The notes under the pieces were generated by a model, which worked only from the letters and a program-made list of their open reading frames with translations, was not told the origin of the DNA and ran no database searches. From Chloroflexota bacterium (GTDB lineage: Bacteria > Chloroflexota > Anaerolineae > Aggregatilineales > Phototrophicaceae), in contig QGUR01000044.1 of NCBI GenBank assembly GCA_003242205.1, forward strand, positions 1-19,562: DNA of 19,562 nt, in the 5' to 3' direction. The translations under genes were made by a program, and so were the position numbers. Positions 1-6,894 of this stretch are shown here, piece after piece; position 1 is the first letter of the stretch, and every line of letters begins with the position of its first letter.

Positions 1-184
1 GGGGCCCGGGTTTGGTTAAAAGGAACAGCCGCCCCCAGGCCTTTGCCTTTGACACCCCCGGGACGCCCAGGGGTTCGGGGAGCTGCCGCGCCGTGTTTAC
101 GTCGCTGGCAGCGCCGCCGCGTGGCACGGCGATCCCGGCCTGTGCCAGAATTTGCTTCCCCTGAAACTCATGCAAGCGCGCCAT
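1..184 (-). CDS. Succinate-CoA ligase beta-like ATP-grasp protein, N-terminal fragment
   Basis: The minus-strand frame from an ATG at 184 stays open to the window edge (61 codons). It begins MARLHEFQGKQILAQAG and continues IAVPRGGAAS, the characteristic N-terminus of succinyl-CoA synthetase beta subunits (SucC, ATP-grasp fold), which couple succinyl-CoA hydrolysis to nucleotide formation. An AAGGG Shine-Dalgarno lies 6 bases upstream. The start is only 10 bases past the stop of the upstream ADPRGH gene, so the two are probably co-transcribed. After about residue 35 the match decays: residues near 43-54 read like a corrupted version of the family's 'PVVVKAQAW' segment. Small base errors at a contig end are the likeliest cause; a decaying gene is the alternative. 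Related malate-CoA ligase or ATP-citrate-lyase-type subunits cannot be excluded from so short a piece. Confidence 0.6.
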   Translation of the reverse strand, partial: MARLHEFQGKQILAQAGIAVPRGGAASDVNTARQLPEPLGVPGVSKAKAWGRLFLLTKPGP

Positions 185-194
185 GATTGCCCTT

Positions 195-2285
195 CTAGGC
201 GGGACTGACTTCGACGTTCAGATAACGTGTATGACCGCCATGCCCGGTAGACAATCCGATTTGTCCGGTCAGATAGGGCGAACCGGCGTCTCGCCAGCGG
301 AGTTCGGCGCGTTCGCCCGCTCCTTCGACCGTCGCAGCCAGTTCGTCACCGCGCGCCTCAACAGTCAGGCGATAGGTTACGCCATGCCGCCATGCAAACG
401 GCGCCGACGCGACTTCGGCGTAGACGCGATCTTTCCTGTACAGCGCGACCTTGCCATCAGGCGCGAGGCCGAAGGCATACGAGCGCAACGCACCTTGCAC
501 GCGCACGTTCACGCGATGATGGTCGCCCAGTATGGGGATCAACTCAGCCGACAGACGATAGTCTCCCCAGCGGATGTCGCCGCTGTAGGTTTCGCAATCA
601 CCGTTGCCGCTGCCATGATACGCGCCGTTCTCCAGCCGCCAGTAGCCACGCAGGCGCGTCCATCCACTGATGGCGGTCGTTTCAGGCCGGTCTTTGGCGA
701 AGGTCGTACGGTAGTTCGGTTGCCCGTCCCAGTCCAGCCACGCCAGCCCGATGGAGCCGGCCTGCCACAACGGATCGAGCACGCGCAGCAGGATACCCGC
801 CTGCGATAGAATGGCGTCGGTCAGCGGCGGAATCTGGTAAGTTAATTCATGCCACTGCCCCGGCGTCAGCGGCTGGCCTTCCGCCTGATGATACTCGCCA
901 GCGTTGTCGTCGTAGACATAGAGCGCGGCGCGTGCCGAGTCCGGCGCATCTTCCGGCAGGTAAACGCGAGCGCGCAGCGTCTGCCCCGGCGCGACCAGCG
1001 GCGTGAACATCGCCGCGTACGAATTGCCGCTGAGTTCTGAGGGACGATAGTAAGTACGCGTGTAGATACGCGCCTCGCCCTTTTTGTTCAGCTTGCGGAT
1101 GCTGACCTGTAGCGCAGGCTCTCCGGCGATTTCCGTCTGGTGACGATGGGTGGGAATGGCCCGTTCACCCTCGACATGGAAGTTATTGACCGAACCGGGA
1201 TAGCGGAAGTGATAGCGAGGCCGCGCCTCAATCTCGCTCTCACCCGCAAGCTGCCGTCCCAGACGGCAGAACAGATCGACACACTGAGGAATGGTCAGGA
1301 TATTGCGCGTGCCGATCACGCTGGCGGCGATCAGCAGGTCGTTGATCGGTTCGCGCCAGCGCGTGTCAATGCCCTCAACGCCGACAGCGACGCCCATAAT
1401 CGCGCCGACATTGCCGACATTGCAGTCGGTATCCCAACCGCACATGTTGGTGATGCGGATCGCGCGTGAAAAATCGCCCGCGCCATAGAGCAAGCCCAGC
1501 GCGACGACGCCCGCGTTCGGGATGATATGAACGACGCCGGGATAGCGGTCGTAACCGAAGTTTTCCTTCAAATAGCCATAAGCCGCGCGCCAGTCATCGG
1601 GGCAACTGCGGTGAAAGTCGATCATGGCCCGAACGACACGGGCGTATTCGCTATCCGACGGGATTTGTTCGAGGCCGGTTTCGATCAGCTTGAGCGGGTC
1701 GCGCTCGCTAAAGGCCGCGCTGACCAGCGACGCGATGAAACGCCCGCCATAGATGCCGTTGCCATCGTGCGTGACGCTCGATGCGCGCTCGGCCATGTCT
1801 GCCGCCAACGCCGGGTTGTTCGGCGTGATCAGGCCCCAGATATCGCTGAAGATTTGCCCGCCAATCTGCTCCGCGACGATGATCCCGTTCAGGTCGATCG
1901 AACCGGAACGCGGCGCGGGAATGCCGCTGGCGAGATTAACATAGGCTGTATGCTCGGTCGATACGCCATACCCGCCCCACCAGAACGTGCCATGCTGGTC
2001 GCCCAGATAATTGAGCAGCGTATCGCCTAACTGTTCGGCAGTCGGGTGGAGGCCGTAATCTTCCAGCGCGCGAATGTAGACCATCGGCGTCGCCGTGTCA
2101 TCATCCGGCTTAAAGACCTTGCCCTGTTCCCCATAGGCGTACCATTCCAGTTCGCCCAGATTGTTGCGGATTTCCTCGTAAGTCCAGCTTTCCAGTGGCG
2201 CGCCGAAGCGCACACCGATGCACTTGCCAAGCCACCCGGCATAGACGCGAACGTCATAGTCTGCCGGCAGTCTGCCCTTCGTCAT
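195..2285 (-). CDS. ADP-ribosylglycohydrolase family protein with C-terminal beta-rich modules
   Basis: This 696-residue protein has an ADPRGH fold in its N-terminal half. The metal-binding motifs are DDDTA at residues 61-65 and GWDTDCNVG at 283-291; in the family these acidic residues hold two Mg2+ and support hydrolysis of ribosyl N- or O-glycosidic bonds. Residues ~350-696 are not part of the ADPRGH fold. They are rich in aromatic and alternating beta-type residues and look like one or two carbohydrate-binding/concanavalin-like sandwiches. There is no signal peptide, so it is probably cytosolic. I chose the ATG at 2285, preceded by AAAGGAA, over the longer frame to 2342, whose extra residues come from a palindromic repeat. 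It is the last complete gene of the transporter operon. The natural substrate is unknown; free ADP-ribose, a ribosylated protein or a sugar glycoside are all possible. Confidence 0.85.
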   Translation of the reverse strand: MTKGRLPADYDVRVYAGWLGKCIGVRFGAPLESWTYEEIRNNLGELEWYAYGEQGKVFKPDDDTATPMVYIRALEDYGLHPTAEQLGDTLLNYLGDQHGTFWWGGYGVSTEHTAYVNLASGIPAPRSGSIDLNGIIVAEQIGGQIFSDIWGLITPNNPALAADMAERASSVTHDGNGIYGGRFIASLVSAAFSERDPLKLIETGLEQIPSDSEYARVVRAMIDFHRSCPDDWRAAYGYLKENFGYDRYPGVVHIIPNAGVVALGLLYGAGDFSRAIRITNMCGWDTDCNVGNVGAIMGVAVGVEGIDTRWREPINDLLIAASVIGTRNILTIPQCVDLFCRLGRQLAGESEIEARPRYHFRYPGSVNNFHVEGERAIPTHRHQTEIAGEPALQVSIRKLNKKGEARIYTRTYYRPSELSGNSYAAMFTPLVAPGQTLRARVYLPEDAPDSARAALYVYDDNAGEYHQAEGQPLTPGQWHELTYQIPPLTDAILSQAGILLRVLDPLWQAGSIGLAWLDWDGQPNYRTTFAKDRPETTAISGWTRLRGYWRLENGAYHGSGNGDCETYSGDIRWGDYRLSAELIPILGDHHRVNVRVQGALRSYAFGLAPDGKVALYRKDRVYAEVASAPFAWRHGVTYRLTVEARGDELAATVEGAGERAELRWRDAGSPYLTGQIGLSTGHGGHTRYLNVEVSPA

Positions 2286-2321
2286 AACCCAATCGTTCCT
2301 TTGAAGACCGCACTGAAATCG

Positions 2322-2459
2322 AACCTCATCCCCCGGCCCCACCCAAAACGAACACCGTGTTTGGGAGAAAGCTCTCGAACGGGTGTAATAACGCCCGAAT
2401 GATCGATATGCCCCTCTCGAAAACCGGCAGATTTGGGAGAGGAGTCAGGGAATGAGGTT
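2322..2459. repeat. Palindromic MITE-like intergenic element
   Basis: The ends are inverted copies: AACCTCATCCCCC at 2322-2334 and GGGAATGAGGTT at 2448-2459 (one mismatch over 12). Inside are smaller stems: AACAC-C-GTGTT at 2351-2361, flanked by CCCAAA and TTTGGG, and CCTCTC/GAGAGG near 2412-2442. The whole block could fold as one long branched hairpin. Its right end reaches into the stop codon of the permease gene (2458-2460). Such multi-stem palindromic intergenic repeats are typical non-autonomous elements. Copy number elsewhere cannot be judged from this window. Confidence 0.6.
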
Positions 2460-3375
2460 ATCCCTTAAGCCCCAGTGAGGCGATGCCGCCGATCAAGTGG
2501 CGCTGGGCAAAGAAGTAAAGCACCAGCACCGGCAGGATCGAAACCAGCGTCGCCGCCATAAACAAATTCCATTCGACGCTATAACGTCCCCGGAAAAACG
2601 CCAGACCAACCGAAATAGGATACGAATAGAAGTCGTTTAGATAGATCAGCGGTTGCAGGAAGTCATTCCAAACCCACAGGAAGGTGAATACGATCATGAC
2701 CGCCAGCACCGGCTTGCACAGCGGCAGGATAATCCGGTACAGGATCGTCCACGTCCCCGCCCCATCGATGCGCGCCGCCTCATCCAGATCGCGCGGGATC
2801 GTCCGTATGTACTGCACCATCAGGAAAATGAAGAACGGATTGCCAAAGAAAGCGGGCAGAACGAGCGGCACGTACGTGTTGACCAGACCCAGCCGGCTGT
2901 AGATGGAATAGAGCGGAATCAGCTTGATCTGCCCCGGAATCATCATCGTGCTGAGCATCAGGATAAACAGCACGCGCTTAAAAGGAAAATTGAGCCGGGC
3001 GAAGCCATAGGCGATCAACGGCACGGCCAGCAGCTCGCCGATGATGTTGAAAATAACCAGCACGCTGGTGTTCATCATGAAGCGCGCCAACGGGTATTTC
3101 TCGAACGCCATCGCGTAATTCGACCAGAGCGGTTGCTCAGGTATCCACGAAGGCGGCCAGGCGAAAATTTCGCTCCGCGATTTCAGCGATGTGGCAAACA
3201 TCCACAGCAGCGGGATCATGAACACAATCGCAATCGCGGTCAGCACGACGTAGACCGCGCCATAGCCGAGCCACCTGCGCGCGGTAACCCCATTGATGGC
3301 GCTCGTGATCGCGCGGTTGCGGCTGTCGCCTGCTTCGGCTGCGATCAGCGGACCGAGGTCTTTACTCTGACTCAT
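2458..3375 (-). CDS. Carbohydrate ABC transporter permease (MalG/UgpE type)
   Basis: This 305-residue inner-membrane protein has six predicted helices, starting at about residues 38-60. The EAA loop EAARIDGAGTWTILYRIILP (199-218) contacts the ATPase, and the C-terminus QRHLIGGIASLGLKG is typical of the MalG class. It pairs with the MalF-type permease encoded just upstream. The two genes overlap by 14 bases (3362-3375), which implies translational coupling and explains the weak Shine-Dalgarno here. It serves the sugar-binding protein encoded at 4436-5728. Length and motif order are normal for the family. The sugar cannot be deduced from the permease. Confidence 0.95.
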   Translation of the reverse strand: MSQSKDLGPLIAAEAGDSRNRAITSAINGVTARRWLGYGAVYVVLTAIAIVFMIPLLWMFATSLKSRSEIFAWPPSWIPEQPLWSNYAMAFEKYPLARFMMNTSVLVIFNIIGELLAVPLIAYGFARLNFPFKRVLFILMLSTMMIPGQIKLIPLYSIYSRLGLVNTYVPLVLPAFFGNPFFIFLMVQYIRTIPRDLDEAARIDGAGTWTILYRIILPLCKPVLAVMIVFTFLWVWNDFLQPLIYLNDFYSYPISVGLAFFRGRYSVEWNLFMAATLVSILPVLVLYFFAQRHLIGGIASLGLKG

Positions 3376-4270
3376 AGAACACCCACCGCTTTGACGTGTA
3401 ATTGACGAACACGGTCGCCAACAGAATGATGATCGTCAGCACCAGCGCCAGCGCCGAGGCATAGCCCATGTTGAAGTTCTGGAACGCTTCTTCATAGAAG
3501 TACAACAGATAAAAATAGGTGGCCTTCAGCGGCCCACCCTGCGTAATGACAAACGCTTCCGTGAAGACCTTGAACGAGTCGATCATCTCGATGATCAACT
3601 GGAAGAACAGCGTCGGCGTGAGCAGCGGCAGGGTGATGCGCCAGAAGCGCGCCCAGCGCCCCGCGCCATCGATCTGCGCGGCCTCGTAAAGATGGGCGGG
3701 AATATTCTGAAGCCCTGCCAGATAAATTACCGCGCTTCCCCCCACCTTCCAGACGCTCATCATCGCCACCGATGGCAGCGCCCAGTTGGGATCCCAGAAC
3801 CAGTTCGGTCCCTGAATGCCGAGGAAGTAAAGCATGGTGTTGACCACGCCGGTGTCGGGCTGCAGCAACCACATCCACATCAGCGACACGGCGACGCCGG
3901 AAATCACCGCCGGGATGTAAAACACGGTGCGGAAGAAGTTCATGCCCGGAATTTTAAGGTTGAGCAGCAGCGCCAGCCCCAGCCCAAAAACCAGTTTGAG
4001 CGGCAGCGACAGCGCGACAAAACCCAGCGTGACCTTCAGCGCCTGCCAGAACAACGGATCGCGCGTGAACATCCGCACGTAGTTATCCAGTCCGATCCAT
4101 TGCGGCGGCTCGATAATGTTCCACTGCGTGAAGCCGAGATAAACCGATGCGGCCAGAGGAATGGCCGTGAAGCCCACAAAGCCGATCATCCACGGCAGAA
4201 GGCTGATATAGCCTTCGATTGCTTCCCGCCTGGCCTGCGGCTTCGCGGTTCGCCAGGTCGCTGTTGCCAT
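3362..4270 (-). CDS. Sugar ABC transporter permease (MalF/UgpA type)
   Basis: This 302-residue permease has a cytoplasmic N-terminus followed by six hydrophobic segments; the first helix is at about 24-46. The EAA loop EAAQIDGAGRWARFWRITLP is at 196-215. It forms the heterodimeric channel with the MalG-type subunit, whose gene overlaps its 3' end. I prefer the ATG at 4270 because GGAG lies 12 bases upstream. A GTG at 4288 in the same frame would add six residues (MEKCSV) but has no visible Shine-Dalgarno. The gene follows the binding-protein gene after a 165-base gap that contains a strong stem-loop. Confidence 0.94.
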   Translation of the reverse strand: MATATWRTAKPQARREAIEGYISLLPWMIGFVGFTAIPLAASVYLGFTQWNIIEPPQWIGLDNYVRMFTRDPLFWQALKVTLGFVALSLPLKLVFGLGLALLLNLKIPGMNFFRTVFYIPAVISGVAVSLMWMWLLQPDTGVVNTMLYFLGIQGPNWFWDPNWALPSVAMMSVWKVGGSAVIYLAGLQNIPAHLYEAAQIDGAGRWARFWRITLPLLTPTLFFQLIIEMIDSFKVFTEAFVITQGGPLKATYFYLLYFYEEAFQNFNMGYASALALVLTIIILLATVFVNYTSKRWVFYESE

Positions 4271-4370
4271 AACGCTACATTTCTCCACAAATCACGGCAC
4301 GCACGAGAGGCTACCGCATGAATATCGCCAACGAGGATGAAGCAGTCTTTCGAGCGGCGTTGGGCTGGCA

Positions 4371-4398
4371 GGCGGAGCGCCGCAAGCAGCGCCCCGCC
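4371..4398. promoter_or_regulatory. Intercistronic stem-loop between binding-protein and permease genes
   Basis: GGCGGAGCGC (4371-4380) pairs with GCGCCCCGCC (4389-4398) with one mismatch and an 8-base loop. No T-run follows on the minus strand, so it is unlikely to terminate fully. Such stem-loops after binding-protein genes commonly protect the upstream message and lower expression of the downstream permeases. That role is inferred. Confidence 0.5.
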
Positions 4399-4435
4399 CT
4401 TGTCTGCGAAGTTGCCTATGTTTCAGCGGAAACCG

Positions 4436-5728
4436 TCAGCCACCAAGCCGGCCAACGCATTCCTGCAGCGCGGCGTCGGCAGCCGGAACCAGACCATCGA
4501 GCGTCGCCGGAATGTCTTCGCGCGCGATCTGGTTCAGGTTGATCAGATCCCAGATATCCTCCACGGCACGCAGGACGGTGGCCTTGCACGGATGCTCGTT
4601 GTCCCAGGCTGCGACCTGCTCCAGTTCGAGCACGTCGAGGAAAGCCTGACCGTACTCCGTCTCCGCGCCTTCCCACTCCTCCAGCACCGACGGAATCGAC
4701 GGGATCAGGTTACCGTTTTCCATCAGGAACCGCTGGCCTTCGGGGCCGGCCCAGTACTTCAGCCATTTCCACGCGGCTTCCGGATGCTCGGTGCCTGCCC
4801 AGATCGAAGCGGTGAGCGACCAGGCGTTGACATGGCGCGTGTTGCCGGGAATGTGAGGCTCTGGCACAATGCCGAAGTTCTTGCCCTCCGCCATGGCATT
4901 GAGCATGTGGCCCTGATTGAGCGTCGCCATCGCCAGCCGGTCGGCAAGGAACAGATCCACCGGCCCCGTGCCTTCAGTGCCGAGCACTTCCAGATCGGCG
5001 GGCGTCGGCGTGCCGTTGGTATTCACCAGATCCCACAGCCACTGGTATGCCGCAACCGATTCAGGGCTGTTCAGATAACCTTCGGTTGTGCTGCTGTCAT
5101 CGGCGTAAAGACGCGCGCCCATGTTGTACCAGATGGCGCGGTACGGCCCACGCGGGCGGTCACCGCCCCACACGCGCTGTTCTGCGTTCGCCAGTTCTGC
5201 GACAAGGCGATTATAGTCCTCCGGCGTCCAGTCCGGGTCCGGATACTCGACACCGGCGGCGTCGAACATATCCTTGTTGTACATGACGAAGTTCGCGCCG
5301 ACGCCAAGCGGCAGGCCGATGATCTTATCTTCCCAGACGACGCGGGTGTTCCAGAAACCCGGCAGGTACATGTCGGGGTCGATGTCCGGGTCGTTCTCGA
5401 TCAACTCGGTCAGGTCGAGCGCCTGCGGATACCAGTTGGTGATCCAGAACAGCGCCACATCCGGCGCGCCCTGCCCTGCGCCCAGAGTCGTCTGCATACG
5501 TTCGTCATAACCCGACGAGGGCAGCAGCGTCATATTGACCTGAACGTCGGTGTGTTCCGAATTGAACTTCTCAACCAATGCCCGCTGAACTTCCTCGTCG
5601 AACTCCTCGGACGCAACCGTCCACCATTCGATTGTCACCGGCTCTTGCGCCAGGACACCGAGCGAGGTGACTGTGAGCAACGCGACGCTCAAAAGCGCCA
5701 GCGCTGCCATACGACCATAAATTCTCAT
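4436..5728 (-). CDS. Extracellular sugar-binding protein (SBP_bac_1, UgpB/MalE type)
   Basis: This 430-residue secreted binding protein delivers a sugar to the two permeases encoded downstream. The signal peptide has a charged start (MRIYGR), a hydrophobic core, and probable cleavage after A27 (GVLA|Q). No lipobox cysteine is present. The mature part opens with VTIEWWTVASEEFDEEVQ and shows family-1 features: an LLPSSGYDERMQTTLGAGQGAP region, IGLPLGVGANFVMYNKDMF, and a C-terminal HPEAAWKWLKYWAGPEGQ segment. I chose the ATG at 5728 because AAGGAG lies 6 bases upstream and the signal peptide starts there; the open frame continues upstream to 5872 without protein-like sequence. It is the second gene of the LacI-controlled operon, 65 bases after the short ADPRGH gene. 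Ligand unknown. Confidence 0.95.
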   Translation of the reverse strand: MRIYGRMAALALLSVALLTVTSLGVLAQEPVTIEWWTVASEEFDEEVQRALVEKFNSEHTDVQVNMTLLPSSGYDERMQTTLGAGQGAPDVALFWITNWYPQALDLTELIENDPDIDPDMYLPGFWNTRVVWEDKIIGLPLGVGANFVMYNKDMFDAAGVEYPDPDWTPEDYNRLVAELANAEQRVWGGDRPRGPYRAIWYNMGARLYADDSSTTEGYLNSPESVAAYQWLWDLVNTNGTPTPADLEVLGTEGTGPVDLFLADRLAMATLNQGHMLNAMAEGKNFGIVPEPHIPGNTRHVNAWSLTASIWAGTEHPEAAWKWLKYWAGPEGQRFLMENGNLIPSIPSVLEEWEGAETEYGQAFLDVLELEQVAAWDNEHPCKATVLRAVEDIWDLINLNQIAREDIPATLDGLVPAADAALQECVGRLGG

Positions 5729-5793
5729 TGAAAACTCCTTGACTCGAAAACCTGCTTCTATACAGATTTGTTGATATCGCCCGCGCAGCAGCG

Positions 5794-6789
5794 TCAGGCG
5801 CGCGCGTAAGCGATCTCGACCAGTTGTTGGGCCAGCGCCGGAATATCGCGCTGGGCGGCGAATTTCAGGCACACTCCTGCCGGACGGCGCACTTTTTCGA
5901 TCCAGTCGGGCGGAATGACGCCGGTTCCGTGCATCGCGCCGCTGAGCGCGCCAACCAGCGCGCTGATCGTGTCAGCGTCGCGCCCGAAGTTACAGGCCCA
6001 GAACATGCCCTTGCGGAAGTCGCCGCCGGTCAGCAGATAGATGGCATAAGCCTGTGGCACGGCCTCGGCAGCCATCGAATGGACCGGCGTCCACAAATCG
6101 ACATGCAGGTGATGCCAGGCGTCTTCAATCGCGCCGTGCTCGCGACAGATGTCGAGCGCGCGCTTCATCGCCCGGCCCAGCCAGCTATCCTGTGGAATGT
6201 AGTTGAGGCCGGTTGCGACAACGTCATCGACAGAAGCGCCATCTAAAGCGACCGCAACGCTGGCGGCCACAGCCTGAGCAGCCCAGACGCCATCTCTGGC
6301 ATGGCTGATCTGCGCCTCGATCCCTGCGATTTCGGCGGCAAGCGCAGGATTGCCGGCGCACAGGATGCCAACCGGAGCAATCCGCATGGCCGCCCCATCA
6401 TCGTCGTTCTGCACGTTGTCGAGACCCGTCTGCGGTGGTTCAAGACCACGCTCGAGGTTGGCGACAGCGCCGTACAATGGCTTGCCGCCCCGGTCGCCCA
6501 TGCCGCCCTGCCCCAGAATGTATTTACGCCACGACTCGGCCAGCCGCTCAAAGGTCAGCTCGCCGCGCCAGTCGATCAGAGTCTGGGCCGTGAGGATCGC
6601 GAACTCGGTATCGTCGGTGCTCTTCCCGCCCTCATACATCTGCGTCACGATGCCATAGCGCTGGCGGTAGTAATCCATGCGCCCCAGATCACCCATTGCA
6701 TCGCCAACAGCCAGACCCAAAAGGCAGCCGGTAGCACGATCAGCGAGTCCGCCGCGATCCTGCACGTCTATGGGGGAAGCATTGGTCAT
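5794..6789 (-). CDS. ADP-ribosylglycohydrolase family protein (single domain)
   Basis: This 331-residue protein spans just the ADPRGH fold. The N-terminal ATGCLLGLAVGDAMGD (19-34) is followed by the first metal motif GGKSTDDTEF (54-63) and the second, NFGRDADTISALVGALSGA (268-286). The acidic residues expected to hold the two Mg2+ ions (D59, D60, D271, D273) are present, so the enzyme should be active in hydrolysing a ribosyl-type glycosidic bond. I chose the ATG at 6789, with AGGA 6 bases upstream; a TTG at 6795 is an alternative. It is the first gene of an operon whose start region carries a LacI-type palindrome. Its placement with a sugar importer suggests a role in nutrient breakdown rather than protein de-ADP-ribosylation, but this is inference. 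Confidence 0.92.
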   Translation of the reverse strand: MTNASPIDVQDRGGLADRATGCLLGLAVGDAMGDLGRMDYYRQRYGIVTQMYEGGKSTDDTEFAILTAQTLIDWRGELTFERLAESWRKYILGQGGMGDRGGKPLYGAVANLERGLEPPQTGLDNVQNDDDGAAMRIAPVGILCAGNPALAAEIAGIEAQISHARDGVWAAQAVAASVAVALDGASVDDVVATGLNYIPQDSWLGRAMKRALDICREHGAIEDAWHHLHVDLWTPVHSMAAEAVPQAYAIYLLTGGDFRKGMFWACNFGRDADTISALVGALSGAMHGTGVIPPDWIEKVRRPAGVCLKFAAQRDIPALAQQLVEIAYARA

Positions 6790-6821
6790 TTTCAATCCTG
6801 AGATACAGGCCGCCGCACATC

Positions 6822-6839
6822 AATGAGAACGTTCTCATT
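6822..6839. promoter_or_regulatory. LacI-family operator (perfect palindrome)
   Basis: AATGAGAACGTTCTCATT is an 18-bp perfect palindrome with the central CG typical of LacI/PurR-type operators. It lies 32 bases upstream of the short ADPRGH start and immediately downstream of the predicted -10 box, so a bound repressor would cover the transcription start. A 12/14 match lies upstream of lacI at 7923-7936, which supports the neighbouring LacI protein as the ligand. Confidence 0.8.
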
Positions 6840-6842
6840 TCT

Positions 6843-6870
6843 ACTATAACGCCTTTTCTGTGCGGCGCAA
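6843..6870 (-). promoter_or_regulatory. Predicted promoter of the ADPRGH/sugar-transporter operon
   Basis: On the minus strand the -10 is TATAGT (6843-6848, 5/6 to consensus). A weak -35, TTGCGC, lies at 6865-6870 with a 16-bp spacer. The predicted start falls inside the palindromic operator at 6822-6839, the classic arrangement for LacI repression. The -35 is poor, so the -10 and operator carry most of the evidence. Confidence 0.5.
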
Positions 6871-6894
6871 CTATTTCATTAAAAATTGACGGGA

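Noticed and set aside
1..182. Plus-strand open frame from the window start to a TGA at 180-182
   Set aside because: Its translation is Arg/Pro-rich and unrecognisable, while the minus strand carries the SucC-like N-terminus with a Shine-Dalgarno.
2286..2342. Longer N-terminus for the 696-residue ADPRGH protein
   Set aside because: The added residues come partly from the palindromic element, and the ATG at 2285 has a Shine-Dalgarno and starts family-like sequence.
4337..5731. 464-codon plus-strand open frame
   Set aside because: It is antisense to the sugar-binding-protein gene, is rich in Arg/His/Gln and has no recognisable domain; it is a GC-driven shadow frame.
5729..5872. Longer N-terminus for the sugar-binding protein
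   Set aside because: The extension overlaps the end of the upstream ADPRGH gene and precedes a clear signal peptide that starts at 5728 behind AAGGAG.
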